NCBI GenBank assembly: GCA_945901045.1
Contig: CAMDKK010000010.1
Coordinates: forward strand, 1 to 64,000
Direction of reading: 5' to 3'
From: Limnohabitans sp. Rim8
GTDB lineage: Bacteria > Pseudomonadota > Gammaproteobacteria > Burkholderiales > Burkholderiaceae_C
Length of the DNA stretch: 64,000 nt
A program made the position numbers and the translations under genes. Every line of letters begins with the position of its first letter. Position 1 is the first letter of the stretch. Shown one piece after another: positions 1-8,621 of this stretch. The notes beneath the pieces are model-generated. The model searched no databases. It was not told the DNA's origin and saw only the letters and a list, made by a program, of their open reading frames with translations.

Positions 1-93
1 ATTGCCATTGTCAAGAAGGAGTTGCAATTGAAGGCCTCGCTCTACACTTTTCTACAGATTTTGTCGGTGTCTGTTTTCGAGAAAACGTCGATT

Positions 94-285
94 TCATGCG
101 CCTTGCAGACCGATGCTTACACAACCGAACCACCTGACTGCGCTAAGCAGTTGAATTTGTTCAATTTTTAACCGGACACTACTGGAAATGAATATGATGT
201 TATCGATGCCTAGAACTAACTCTAGTGCTGTGAGTGTTGCAAACGCAATCCATGCTTCTGGTGAGGTAATGATTTCCATTTTCAA
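94..285 (-). pseudogene. truncated TerC-family membrane protein remnant
   Basis: The first 30 or so residues (MEIITSPEAW, then TALELVLGIDNIIFIS) match the start of TerC/YoaE-type integral membrane proteins, including the conserved first-helix LGIDN motif. After about residue 34 the reading frame turns into unrelated sequence and stops at 94, so only the first transmembrane helix remains of a family that normally has 7 to 9. I saw no continuation of terC in the surrounding DNA. The likelier start is the ATG at 279 rather than the one at 285. I infer a deletion remnant that makes no functional protein. Confidence 0.65.
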
Positions 286-486
286 TGACTTTTGGTGATT
301 TGAGTGTGAACCTGTGAATTATGGATTACATACTTTTTTTGCCCACCCGGGCAGTCATGTTTGACCAAGCCGTGCTGACCGAAGGCGGCCTGCCGGCAGA
401 CCCTGCGGCTTATGTGAAACGGGTGAATGCGTTGTTAAGCTGATCGCGCCAGGTCATCCCGGACTCGATCCGGGATGTTTGTGCCA

Positions 487-2100
487 TCAACCCGCGGCCT
501 CGGACTCGTTCTTGCCTTCGGCGCGGTAACCCTCCAGCACGCCCTCCCACGGCACCACCCCCACACGGTCGGCCCAGGCCTGCCATTGCACCACCAGTTC
601 GCGAACAATTCGGGGGCTCACCGCAGCAAGATCCTTCGTTTCGGCCCGATCGGTGTCCATGTCGTAAAGCTCCCAGGGCTTGGGGTATTCGCGCACCAGT
701 TTCCAGCGACCCTGCCGGATGGCCGCGTTGCCTGTGTGCTCCCAAAACAAAGGATGGTCCGTTGGTTTGTCGCCGCGCAGCGCTGACAAAAGGCTGCAGC
801 CTTCGTATTTCGGGATACCTCGGTCCTTGAAGTTTTCGGGATAGGGGACCTGCGTTGCCTCCAGGATCGTCGGCAACACGTCGGTAAGCTGGGATGGCGC
901 ACGGACAATCGAGCCGTTGTCCAGTTCCCCTGCAGGCCAATGCACGATCAAGGGTGTCGAAATACCGCCCTCATGCGTCCAGCGCTTATAAAGCCGAAAA
1001 GGAGTATTGGACAGGTTGGCCCAGGCACGGCCATAGCTTGCATAGGTGTCTTCCGGTCCCGGGACAATGGCGGGTTCGTTGCCGACTCGAAGATCGTGTC
1101 CATTGCGTGGTTTCAGGCGATCCAGGTCGGGTCTGCGTTGCTTGAATGCTTCGGCGCTGCCATCGAGCGGCAGGACTTCGGCACAGGCCCCGTTGTCCGA
1201 CAAGAAAAACACCATCGTGTTCTCAAGTTGACTGGTCTCCTCCAGTGTGGCAAGAATGTCGCCAACGCCCTGATCCATCCGGTGCATCTGGGCTGCATAG
1301 ACCTCCATGCGGCTGGCTTCCCAGGCTTTGTTTTCGGCATCTTCCCACGCCGGCTCATCTGGGTCGCGCTCGCACTCGTCCACCGCATTCGCCAGCAACC
1401 CGGATTCGCGCAGGCGCTGCATTCGTCGTTCACGCAGCACATCCCAGCCTTCGTCGTAGCGTCCACGGTATTTGGCAATGTCCTTTTCAGTCGCCTGCAG
1501 CGGCCAGTGCGGCGCGGTGTACGCGACATACATGAAGAAGGGCTGATGGACCTGTGATTTTTCACGCACAAAGGCGCAGGCTTCCTGCGTGATCGCGTCG
1601 GTGTAATAGTAGTTCGAATTGTCAGTGGCTTCAGCCTCTGCGTTGCGTTCCCCGCGGGTCAGCGATGCGGGCTGGAAGTAGGAGCAAGAACCCGCGAGCG
1701 TTCCGTAAAAGTGGTCAAACCCGCGTCGGGTGGGCCAGGCGTCGTTGGCCTGCCGGATGTTCGAGGCTAAATGCCACTTGCCAACCAGGGATGTCGCATA
1801 ACCCGCTGCAGACAAAATTTCGGCAACGGTCACGCAGTCATGGTTGAGGGAGCCCGGGTAGCCATGTGGGCGATCGTCCTTCGTGAGAATGCCGATCCCC
1901 GTCTGGTGCGGATGCAGGCCTGTCAACATCGACGCCCGAGAGGGGCTGCAACGGGCCGTGTTGTAGAACTGTGAAAAGCGCACACCACCCGCAGCCAAGC
2001 GGTCGATGTTGGGCGTTTCTATCTCGCTGCCGTAACAACCGATGTCGGAAAACCCCATGTCATCGGCCAGGATCAGGAGTACGTTGGGTTTTCTTGCCAT
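487..2100 (-). CDS. arylsulfatase (type I sulfatase family)
   Basis: This 537-residue protein has the layout of formylglycine-dependent sulfatases, which hydrolyse sulfate esters. It starts with the metal-binding strand NVLLILADDMG (residues 6-16), followed by the maturation signature CSPSR at residues 51-55, where the cysteine becomes formylglycine. Further on are VGKWHLA and the second metal site FFLSDNG. There is no signal peptide, which resembles the cytosolic Pseudomonas AtsA, and the length agrees with that group. An in-frame TTG at 2133 would add 11 residues; neither start has a clear ribosome site. It lies just downstream of a Bug receptor gene on the same strand, and the short gap suggests co-transcription and uptake of an organic substrate. 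No maturase gene is adjacent. Confidence 0.9.
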   Translation of the reverse strand: MARKPNVLLILADDMGFSDIGCYGSEIETPNIDRLAAGGVRFSQFYNTARCSPSRASMLTGLHPHQTGIGILTKDDRPHGYPGSLNHDCVTVAEILSAAGYATSLVGKWHLASNIRQANDAWPTRRGFDHFYGTLAGSCSYFQPASLTRGERNAEAEATDNSNYYYTDAITQEACAFVREKSQVHQPFFMYVAYTAPHWPLQATEKDIAKYRGRYDEGWDVLRERRMQRLRESGLLANAVDECERDPDEPAWEDAENKAWEASRMEVYAAQMHRMDQGVGDILATLEETSQLENTMVFFLSDNGACAEVLPLDGSAEAFKQRRPDLDRLKPRNGHDLRVGNEPAIVPGPEDTYASYGRAWANLSNTPFRLYKRWTHEGGISTPLIVHWPAGELDNGSIVRAPSQLTDVLPTILEATQVPYPENFKDRGIPKYEGCSLLSALRGDKPTDHPLFWEHTGNAAIRQGRWKLVREYPKPWELYDMDTDRAETKDLAAVSPRIVRELVVQWQAWADRVGVVPWEGVLEGYRAEGKNESEAAG

Positions 2101-2136
2101 GGGTTTTAATGAAAGGGCACCGCTTGTTGTCAAGGA

Positions 2137-3165
2137 TCAGTCGAAGGTGATCTTTGCTTTTTTAACGATTTGACCAATGTGCTCGTAGGACCTCTGCAGC
2201 GCTTGGCCATACTCAGCCGGTGTCGATGCAAGGGGGGCGAATCCCGAATTTTCCAGTTGTTGGCGGATGTCAGGCTGCTCCAGGAGTCGTTTGATTTCGG
2301 CGTTGATCCGGGTCACTGCGGCTTCCGGCGAGCCGATCGGCATCAGCAAGCCCCAGTAGTTGCCAAACGAGAAGCCCGGCACGCCCGATTCTGCGATGGT
2401 CGGCACATTCGGCAGCACCGGTATGCGTTCAGCAGTGACCGCCAGGGCTTTAAGTTTGCCGGCCTTGACCTGCGACAGGGCGCTGCCGTCGATCAACAAG
2501 TCGATATGCCCGCCCAGCAAGTCATTGAGCGCTGGTGCACCGCCACGGTAAGGGATGTGGGCGATATCGACTCCCGCCGCCGCCTGCAATGCCTCGAGGC
2601 ACAGGTGTCCCATGGTGCCATTGCCTGCGGTGCCGCACTTGTATTTGCCTGGGTTTGCCTTGGCCAGTGCCAAAAACTCTTGGAACGACTTTGCCGGAAA
2701 AGCAGGCAGGGCGGTCACGACGATCGAGACTTTGGCCAGGGTTGAGACGGCGACAAAGTCCTTGGCGGGGTCGTAGGGTACGTTGGATTGCGCATACCGG
2801 CTGACCACAAGATCGCTCAGATTACCCAGTCCCAAGGTGTGGCCATCAGCGACTGCACGGGCAGCGGCTGTCATCCCGATCACGCCACCCGCACCGGCGC
2901 GATTTTCCACGACCACGGGCTGGCCGAGTGCCTTGGCCAGTGGCACAGAGAAAATGCGGGCCAGGATGTCCGTGTTGCCGCCCGGCGGGTTGGGGACAAT
3001 CATGGTCACAGCCTTGCTCGGGTAGTTGGACTGCGCAAGCAGGGCTGAGGGCAAAACGACTGCAGCCGCACCTGCGGATGCCGCGCCGAGAAAGACGCGG
3101 CGTTTGTAAGGGGCTTCGGTCAAGCGCTTGCCCGATAGCAGTGACAGGCCAGTCATGAGTTTCAC
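2137..3165 (-). CDS. Bug/TctC-family periplasmic solute-binding receptor
   Basis: This is a 342-residue tripartite tricarboxylate transporter receptor (TctC/Bug family), a periplasmic protein that binds carboxylates or other small organic solutes. The N-terminus holds a twin-arginine-like export signal (KRRVFLGAASAG, then an AQ cleavage region). After it come the family hallmarks YPSKAVTMIVPNPPGGNTD near the N-terminus, the VENRAGAGG loop and the IPYRGGAPAL ligand loop. A GTG start at 3165 is chosen because GGAG sits 7 bases upstream. No TctA or TctB membrane genes are nearby, as is usual for Bug proteins in Burkholderiales. It lies directly upstream of the sulfatase gene, so its ligand may be a sulfated or desulfated compound; that is inference. 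Confidence 0.9.
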   Translation of the reverse strand: MKLMTGLSLLSGKRLTEAPYKRRVFLGAASAGAAAVVLPSALLAQSNYPSKAVTMIVPNPPGGNTDILARIFSVPLAKALGQPVVVENRAGAGGVIGMTAAARAVADGHTLGLGNLSDLVVSRYAQSNVPYDPAKDFVAVSTLAKVSIVVTALPAFPAKSFQEFLALAKANPGKYKCGTAGNGTMGHLCLEALQAAAGVDIAHIPYRGGAPALNDLLGGHIDLLIDGSALSQVKAGKLKALAVTAERIPVLPNVPTIAESGVPGFSFGNYWGLLMPIGSPEAAVTRINAEIKRLLEQPDIRQQLENSGFAPLASTPAEYGQALQRSYEHIGQIVKKAKITFD

Positions 3166-3337
3166 AAGATGTCTCCGGTTTTGATGTGCCGAACGGGCTC
3201 GACGGCGAGGGTTCCTTGTAATCTAATCCTTGGTGTCTGAATTCGGTATTACGCAGACAAGCAAGAGCCCCATGCCTTTGGAGATATACCACTTGACACC
3301 GATGTGTGAGTCCCTCATTCAGGCATCCCCCGGGGAT

Positions 3338-4258
3338 CTATTGGGATAGAAGGGGGAAGCCCTCTTTCACATGGCGGCGCACGACGTCATGGACCACCCG
3401 GCAGGCTTGGGTCGGCGAGGTCTGCGATGAGAACCGAAGCACGATGTTGCGATCAAGGCTCGGCTGGACGATGCGGGAGGCTTGCAGCTCAAAGCGGGCA
3501 ACATCCGCGCGCACGGCGCTCAATCCTACGATGGCATAAATACCACCTGCAGCGACCATTTTTTTCTGGAGATTCAGGCTGTCGCATTCGAGTCGGATGT
3601 TCAGATGGATGCCTCGCCGACTGGCCCAATGCTCCAGCACGTTATGGAAAGCATACGGTCGGCCTGGAACGACCAGGGGGATCTCGTGCAAAAGGTCGAA
3701 GGCAAGCGTCTCTGCCGCTGTCAACGGGTCTCCGGGCGCACTGATCAGGACATGCGACATTCTCGCAATTCCGTCTCCTCGGCCACTTCGTCCGCGTGTA
3801 TTCTCAGTAAACAGAGCGATGTCAATCTCGCCACGTTCCAGGCACTCCGACACGCGCCCGCTCATGCCACTGATTAAATGCAGTCTGACCTTGGGGAACA
3901 GTCGCGCCAGCTCTTCATAGATCGGCCCACACAGAGAGTCGGCGAGAGAGTCGATAATCCCAATCCGAACGAGTCCGGTCGGTTCCCTGAGCATGCCGGT
4001 AGCGTCTTGCGTCAGGAGTTGTCCCGCCAGAACCCATGCCTCGACGCGCGGATAAAGGCGTTGGCCGATTTCGTTCAAGCGCACGCCACGAGCCGTTCGC
4101 TCGAAGAGCTTTCCGCCACAGGACCGCTCGATAGCCGCAAGTTGGCGACTGATCGCCGATTGGGCGACATCGCGTGCGGCAGCAGTGTCCGTCAAGCTGC
4201 CATACTGCGCGATCTGAAGAAACAATTGCCATTGGTCGACAGAGAGTGGCGAAGTCAT
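3338..4258 (-). CDS. LysR-family transcriptional regulator
   Basis: The gene encodes about 306 residues from the ATG at 4258; an upstream ATG at 4285 would give 315. An N-terminal winged helix-turn-helix (QWQLFLQIAQYGSLTDTAAA, then QSAISRQLAAIE) is followed by a LysR substrate-binding domain with the usual alternating strand-helix pattern. Family members are usually activators that sense a pathway metabolite. It is upstream of and co-directional with the Bug and sulfatase genes, and divergent from the MFS transporter at 4529. Its target could be either side. The intervening DNA contains tandem 14-bp repeats described separately. Confidence 0.9.
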   Translation of the reverse strand: MTSPLSVDQWQLFLQIAQYGSLTDTAAARDVAQSAISRQLAAIERSCGGKLFERTARGVRLNEIGQRLYPRVEAWVLAGQLLTQDATGMLREPTGLVRIGIIDSLADSLCGPIYEELARLFPKVRLHLISGMSGRVSECLERGEIDIALFTENTRGRSGRGDGIARMSHVLISAPGDPLTAAETLAFDLLHEIPLVVPGRPYAFHNVLEHWASRRGIHLNIRLECDSLNLQKKMVAAGGIYAIVGLSAVRADVARFELQASRIVQPSLDRNIVLRFSSQTSPTQACRVVHDVVRRHVKEGFPLLSQ

Positions 4259-4327
4259 TGCAGTGGAAGTTAGGGGTGAGCGCATAGGCGTTGAACTGCA
4301 GTGTTGGGTAAATCCTGCGGTTCTATT

Positions 4328-4383
4328 CTATTTGGCGATAACTATTTGGTGATAACTATTTGCCGGTAACTATTTGGCGGCGA
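4328..4383. repeat. four tandem 14-bp imperfect repeats in the lysR/MFS intergenic region
   Basis: Four consecutive 14-base units begin at 4328, 4342, 4356 and 4370: CTATTTGGCGATAA, CTATTTGGTGATAA, CTATTTGCCGGTAA and CTATTTGGCGGCGA. The first two differ at one position and the fourth is the most diverged. They lie between the divergent starts of a LysR regulator and an MFS transporter, so they may be regulator-binding sites. A neutral slippage repeat is the alternative. Confidence 0.75.
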
Positions 4384-4528
4384 ATCCTTCTGGCTCGCAT
4401 CTTATCTTCTTCATACTCACCGGCTTCTAAGGCAAGCTCTGGCTAGATTTCTTGACCTGCTTTGAAACTCAAAATTACAAGTAACCCAAAAGACAAGCCC
4501 ACTCCCATTCATCCGCTAAATTGCCCCC

Positions 4529-5752
4529 ATGAACACCCTCCCCGCCGACCCGTCGCTCATCGATTCCCGCCAAGCCGCCTGGCGCCTGCTTGTCACGCTG
4601 GGGCTGGTGGTACTGGGCAACAGCAGCATGTACATCGTCTCGGTGGTGCTGCCGGTGGTGCAGGCCGAGTTTGGTGTGGGCCGGGCCGATGCTTCCTTGC
4701 CTTACACGATGATGATGATCAGCTTGGGGCTGGGCGGTTTGCTGACCGGGCGCATGGCCGACCGGCATGGTCTGATGCCGGTGCTGTGGGTGGGTGCGTT
4801 GGCGGTGTGTGCCGGTTTTGTTTGGGCGGGCCTGTCGGGCAGCATTTGGGCCTTTGGCCTGGCGCATGCGCTGATGGGCTTTGTGGGCAGTTCGTCCACC
4901 TTTGCACCCCTGATGGCCGACACCGCTTTGTGGTGGAACCGGCGCCGGGGCATTGCCGTGGCCATTTGCGCCAGTGGCAACTACATCGCCGGTGCCTTCT
5001 GGCCGCCGCTGGTGCAGCGCGGCATCGAGACTTTGGGTTGGCGTCAGACCTACATCATGCTGGGCATCTTTTGTGGTGTGGGCATGTTTTTGCTGGCCCT
5101 TCTCATGCGCCAGCGGCCGCCATTGGTGACGCTGACACCGGCAAACGCCGCTGCGCCGGAACGGGACCACAGTCGCCCCTTTGGCCTGTCACCCTCGCAC
5201 GCACAAGGCATGCTTTGCGTAGCGGCTGTGGCGTGCTGTGTGGCCATGTCCATGCCACAAGTACACATCGTGGCTTATTGCACCGACTTAGGATTTGGTG
5301 CGGCACGCGGGGCCGAGATGCTCTCGCTGATGCTGGCCAGCGGCATCGTCAGCCGCTTGGTGTTTGGTGTGATCAGTGACCGCATTGGCGGCATCCGCAC
5401 TTTGCTGCTCGGCTCCATGTTGCAGGGTGTCGCGCTGCTGATGTTTTTGCCTTTTGACGGCATGGTGCCGCTGTACCTGGTGTCGGCCATGTTCGGGCTT
5501 TTTCAGGGCGGCATCGTGCCGGCCTACGCGATCATCATCCGCGAACATTTTGACCCCAAAGAAGCCGGCGCACGGGTGGGTGCCGTCATCATGGCCTCGC
5601 TGCTGGGCATGGCCTTGGGCGGCTGGATGTCGGGCTGGGTGTTTGACATGACGGGCAGTTACCACGCGGCCTTTTTGAATGGCATCGCCTGGAACCTGCT
5701 CAACCTGTGCATCGCCAGTTGGCTGTTCTGGCGGGTGCGTCAAGCAGTCTGA
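4529..5752 (+). CDS. major facilitator superfamily transporter
   Basis: This 407-residue protein has about 12 hydrophobic helices, arranged as two six-helix halves around a hydrophilic loop near residues 200-215 (ANAAAPERDHSRP). The cytoplasmic loop between helices 2 and 3 carries the MFS motif-A-like GRMADRHGLMPVL, and the second half has the related FGVISDRIGGIRTLL. The protein would sit in the inner membrane as a secondary transporter; its substrate cannot be read from sequence. It is divergent from the LysR gene across a 270-base region with tandem repeats, a common layout when the regulator controls the transporter. Confidence 0.88.
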   Translation: MNTLPADPSLIDSRQAAWRLLVTLGLVVLGNSSMYIVSVVLPVVQAEFGVGRADASLPYTMMMISLGLGGLLTGRMADRHGLMPVLWVGALAVCAGFVWAGLSGSIWAFGLAHALMGFVGSSSTFAPLMADTALWWNRRRGIAVAICASGNYIAGAFWPPLVQRGIETLGWRQTYIMLGIFCGVGMFLLALLMRQRPPLVTLTPANAAAPERDHSRPFGLSPSHAQGMLCVAAVACCVAMSMPQVHIVAYCTDLGFGAARGAEMLSLMLASGIVSRLVFGVISDRIGGIRTLLLGSMLQGVALLMFLPFDGMVPLYLVSAMFGLFQGGIVPAYAIIIREHFDPKEAGARVGAVIMASLLGMALGGWMSGWVFDMTGSYHAAFLNGIAWNLLNLCIASWLFWRVRQAV

Positions 5753-5799
5753 AACACGCAAGCACGTTGAGCCCTTCGAGGGCCGTGCCGTTGTTTGTC

Positions 5800-6870
5800 C
5801 TATTCGATGACGGTCAGCTGCGTGGTGTCAATTTCGATCCACACCGGCTCATTCACCTCGAAAACATCTTGGGGCCTCGCGGTAACCCGCAGGGCTTGCT
5901 CGATCCCCGGCACGGTCACGTGATAGTCCCAGTATTCGCCGAGGTAGGCGCGGCGCTGCACGCTGCCCTGTACGCAGCAAGCGGCGCTGTTCACGCCAGG
6001 ATTCTGCTTGAGCAGGTGAATGCTTTGCGGTCGGATCGACACCAGCACGTCCTGCGGCAGGGGGGACTCGGTCTGCAATGACTGCTTGGACACCGAAAAG
6101 CCGCCAAAGTGGACTTCATCGCCGCTGGATTTCCCTTCGATAAAATTCGTGCGACCAATGAACCCGGCGACAAACCGCGTCTTCGGTCGGCCATAAAGCG
6201 CATAGGGCGCATCGATCTGTTCCAAGCGGCCTTTGTTCATCACGGCGATTCGATCTGAGGTCACCATCGCTTCGGCCTGGTCATGGGTCACGTACACCAT
6301 GGTGATCTTGAACTCGTCGTGCAGCCGGCGGATCTCGAAGCGCATCTCCTCACGCAAGTTCGCATCCAGGTTGGACAGCGGTTCGTCCAACAGCAGCACA
6401 GAGGGCTTGACCACGATGGACCGCGCCAGGGCCACGCGCTGCTGCTGCCCGCCACTCAGTTCGGCCGGATAACGGTCGCGCAGATTGCCCATCTGCACCA
6501 CCTCAAGGATCTCATCCACGCGCCGGCGGATCTCGTCGGCTTTGATATTGCGTATTTTCAGACCAAAGCCCACGTTCTCCGCCACAGTCATGTTGGGCCA
6601 GATGGCGTAGCTCTGAAAGATCATCGACATCTGCCTCTTTTCCGGCGGCAAGCTGGAGGCGGGTGAAGAAATCACCTGGCCATCCAACTCGATGGTGCCG
6701 GCCGTGGGCGTCATGAATCCCGCGATCATGCGCAGCGTCGTCGTCTTGCCACAGCCCGAAGGCCCCAGCAATGAAACAAGCTCGCCTTCCTTGAGTTCGA
6801 GATTGAAATTATCGACAGCGGTGAAGTCACCGAACGTGCGGGATACGTTGCGCAGCACCAGCTTGCTCAT
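5800..6870 (-). CDS. ABC transporter ATP-binding protein (Fe3+/polyamine-type)
   Basis: This 356-residue ATPase belongs to the FbpC/PotA/AfuC group. It has Walker A GPSGCGKTT at residues 36-44, the Q-loop near residue 86 (FQSYAIWPNMTV), the signature LSGGQQQR at 138-145 and Walker B LLLDEP at about 159-164. The C-terminal 120 or so residues fit a TOBE domain. It is the last gene of a three-gene set with the permease (4-base overlap) and the binding protein, and it powers their import. The ligand may be ferric iron, but polyamine, phosphonate and other solutes occur in this branch. Confidence 0.92.
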   Translation of the reverse strand: MSKLVLRNVSRTFGDFTAVDNFNLELKEGELVSLLGPSGCGKTTTLRMIAGFMTPTAGTIELDGQVISSPASSLPPEKRQMSMIFQSYAIWPNMTVAENVGFGLKIRNIKADEIRRRVDEILEVVQMGNLRDRYPAELSGGQQQRVALARSIVVKPSVLLLDEPLSNLDANLREEMRFEIRRLHDEFKITMVYVTHDQAEAMVTSDRIAVMNKGRLEQIDAPYALYGRPKTRFVAGFIGRTNFIEGKSSGDEVHFGGFSVSKQSLQTESPLPQDVLVSIRPQSIHLLKQNPGVNSAACCVQGSVQRRAYLGEYWDYHVTVPGIEQALRVTARPQDVFEVNEPVWIEIDTTQLTVIE

Positions 6871-8600
6871 GTGGGGGCCCTCCGAAGCATGAAGTCACGA
6901 CCCATCAGGCGAAAACCGATCAGGATAAAGACCACGGTAATGAACACCAGAATCAGCCCGATGGCCGCCAGCATCTCGAAATTTCCCTCGTCACTCTTGT
7001 CAAACAGCAGCACCGAGAGCACCTGCGTATTGATCGAATACAGGAAAATGGCGGTGCTCAACTCCCGTGTGGCCGGGATGAACACCAGAATGAACGCGCC
7101 GGCCAGACTGCGTTTGAGTAGCGGCATCACGACGCTGCGGATCGCGGTAAAGCGGGTGCCTCCCAGGATGCGAACCGCATCTTCAAGTTCAGGATTGATG
7201 CTGCGTATAGCCGAGCTGCAGTTGACGTAGGCAATCGGTAAAAAGCGCGTGGCAAAGGCCAGGATCAAGATCCACGCAGTGCCATACAACAACAAGGGGG
7301 GGTTGGTATAGGCGGCATAGAAGCCAATCGCCAGAACGATACCCGGAATGACGAACGGTGCCATCGTGAGAAACGACAGCAGACCGCCCACGTGCTTGCC
7401 GACCAATTGCCGGTTCACGATGTAGGCGACGCACAGCGCCAAGGTGATCGCGATGACTGACGCTGCGCCCGCATACATGAAGGTATTCAACGTTGCGTTG
7501 CGCGTCAGGTTGTTCTCGAACATGGTGAAGTAGAGGTTGTTCAGCGTCAGGTTGTCCAGCGTGAACCCGCGTCCCCAAGCCTTGGCCAAGGCAGCCTGGC
7601 AGATGACGACCATCGGCATGAAAAAAGACAGCGTGCAGACGCCCAGGCAATAGCCGAGCATCGGCCACTTCCAGCGGCCCAGTTGTATCAAGCGACGTTC
7701 GCCCCCCTTGCCCGATAGAACGGCGTAACCTTTGCGACTGGTGATGCGCCGCTGCAGCCAAAACAACAACACTGTGATGCCCAGCAGCGGCATCGCATAA
7801 GCCGCTGCGACACCCACCCGAGGCGGGTACTCGAAGAACTGCCACAACTGGGTCGTCACCACATGGAATCGGCCTGGCAGTGCCAGCAATGCGGGGGAAC
7901 CGAACAGCGCAATGGCTTCGAGGAACACCAGGATGAAGGCCCCCAGAATCGCTGGCAGCACCAGCGGCAGTGTGATGGACAGGGACGTGCGCAAGCTGCC
8001 GGCGCCAAGGATGTTCGCTGCATCCTCCATTTCGGAGGAGACGAGATCGAGCGCTGACTTGGTGAACACGAATACGTAAGGAAAACTGTAGCAGGCGATG
8101 ACAAAAATCAGCCCGGGCATGGAGTAAATGTTGAACGGTCCCTTTTCCATGCCGGTCAGTTCGACCACCAGTTGGTTCAACCACCCGGCATTGGGACCGG
8201 CCAGCAGAATCCAGCCCACGGCCCCCAAATAAGGCGGAATAATGAACGTGCCCAGGATGGCGACCCAGATCAGGCCTTTGGCGGGCATGTCGGTGCGGGA
8301 AAGCGCCCACGCCAGTGGTACGCCAAAGACAAGGCACAGGCTCGCAGCAGAAACGCCAAGGATGAGCGAATTCAGCAGGGCTTCGACATACCGCGCGCGA
8401 CCGTAGGCGACAAAGTAGTTGGACAGGGTAAAGGCCCCATCCGGCTGCTGAAAGCTGACCACCAGCAGGCGCAGCAAGGGATTGACGACCAGGAACAGCA
8501 GCACGCCAATGGCCACCAACCACACCCAAGCCGACTTGTCCAGATGCCGCCACCATTGACCTAACAAAGAAGGACTGGCCGTTACCCTCGGGGAGCTCAT
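6867..8600 (-). CDS. ABC transporter permease, two fused membrane domains (FbpB-type)
   Basis: This 577-residue inner-membrane protein has about 12 hydrophobic helices in two homologous halves, each ending in a binding-protein-dependent transport loop. EDAANILGAGSLRTSLSIT marks the first half and EDAVRILGGTRFTAIRSVV the second; these EAA loops contact the ATPase. The fused two-domain architecture and length are typical of FbpB/AfuB ferric-iron permeases. Its end overlaps the ATPase start by 4 bases, and it begins 21 bases after the binding-protein gene, which indicates one operon. Frames within it give long spurious antisense and shifted ORFs. Confidence 0.92.
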   Translation of the reverse strand: MSSPRVTASPSLLGQWWRHLDKSAWVWLVAIGVLLFLVVNPLLRLLVVSFQQPDGAFTLSNYFVAYGRARYVEALLNSLILGVSAASLCLVFGVPLAWALSRTDMPAKGLIWVAILGTFIIPPYLGAVGWILLAGPNAGWLNQLVVELTGMEKGPFNIYSMPGLIFVIACYSFPYVFVFTKSALDLVSSEMEDAANILGAGSLRTSLSITLPLVLPAILGAFILVFLEAIALFGSPALLALPGRFHVVTTQLWQFFEYPPRVGVAAAYAMPLLGITVLLFWLQRRITSRKGYAVLSGKGGERRLIQLGRWKWPMLGYCLGVCTLSFFMPMVVICQAALAKAWGRGFTLDNLTLNNLYFTMFENNLTRNATLNTFMYAGAASVIAITLALCVAYIVNRQLVGKHVGGLLSFLTMAPFVIPGIVLAIGFYAAYTNPPLLLYGTAWILILAFATRFLPIAYVNCSSAIRSINPELEDAVRILGGTRFTAIRSVVMPLLKRSLAGAFILVFIPATRELSTAIFLYSINTQVLSVLLFDKSDEGNFEMLAAIGLILVFITVVFILIGFRLMGRDFMLRRAPT

Positions 8601-8621
8601 ATCAGGTCCCTCGCTTCACAT

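Noticed and set aside
321-443. 40-codon plus-strand frame ([20 protein letters not shown]) upstream of the sulfatase
   Set aside because: It looks protein-like and may be a C-terminal gene remnant, but I could not assign a family and the start has no ribosome site.
7189-8556. 455-codon minus-strand frame within the permease gene
   Set aside because: It is a shifted frame of the same strand over an intact two-domain permease; its Arg/His/Gly-rich translation is typical of GC-rich shadow frames.
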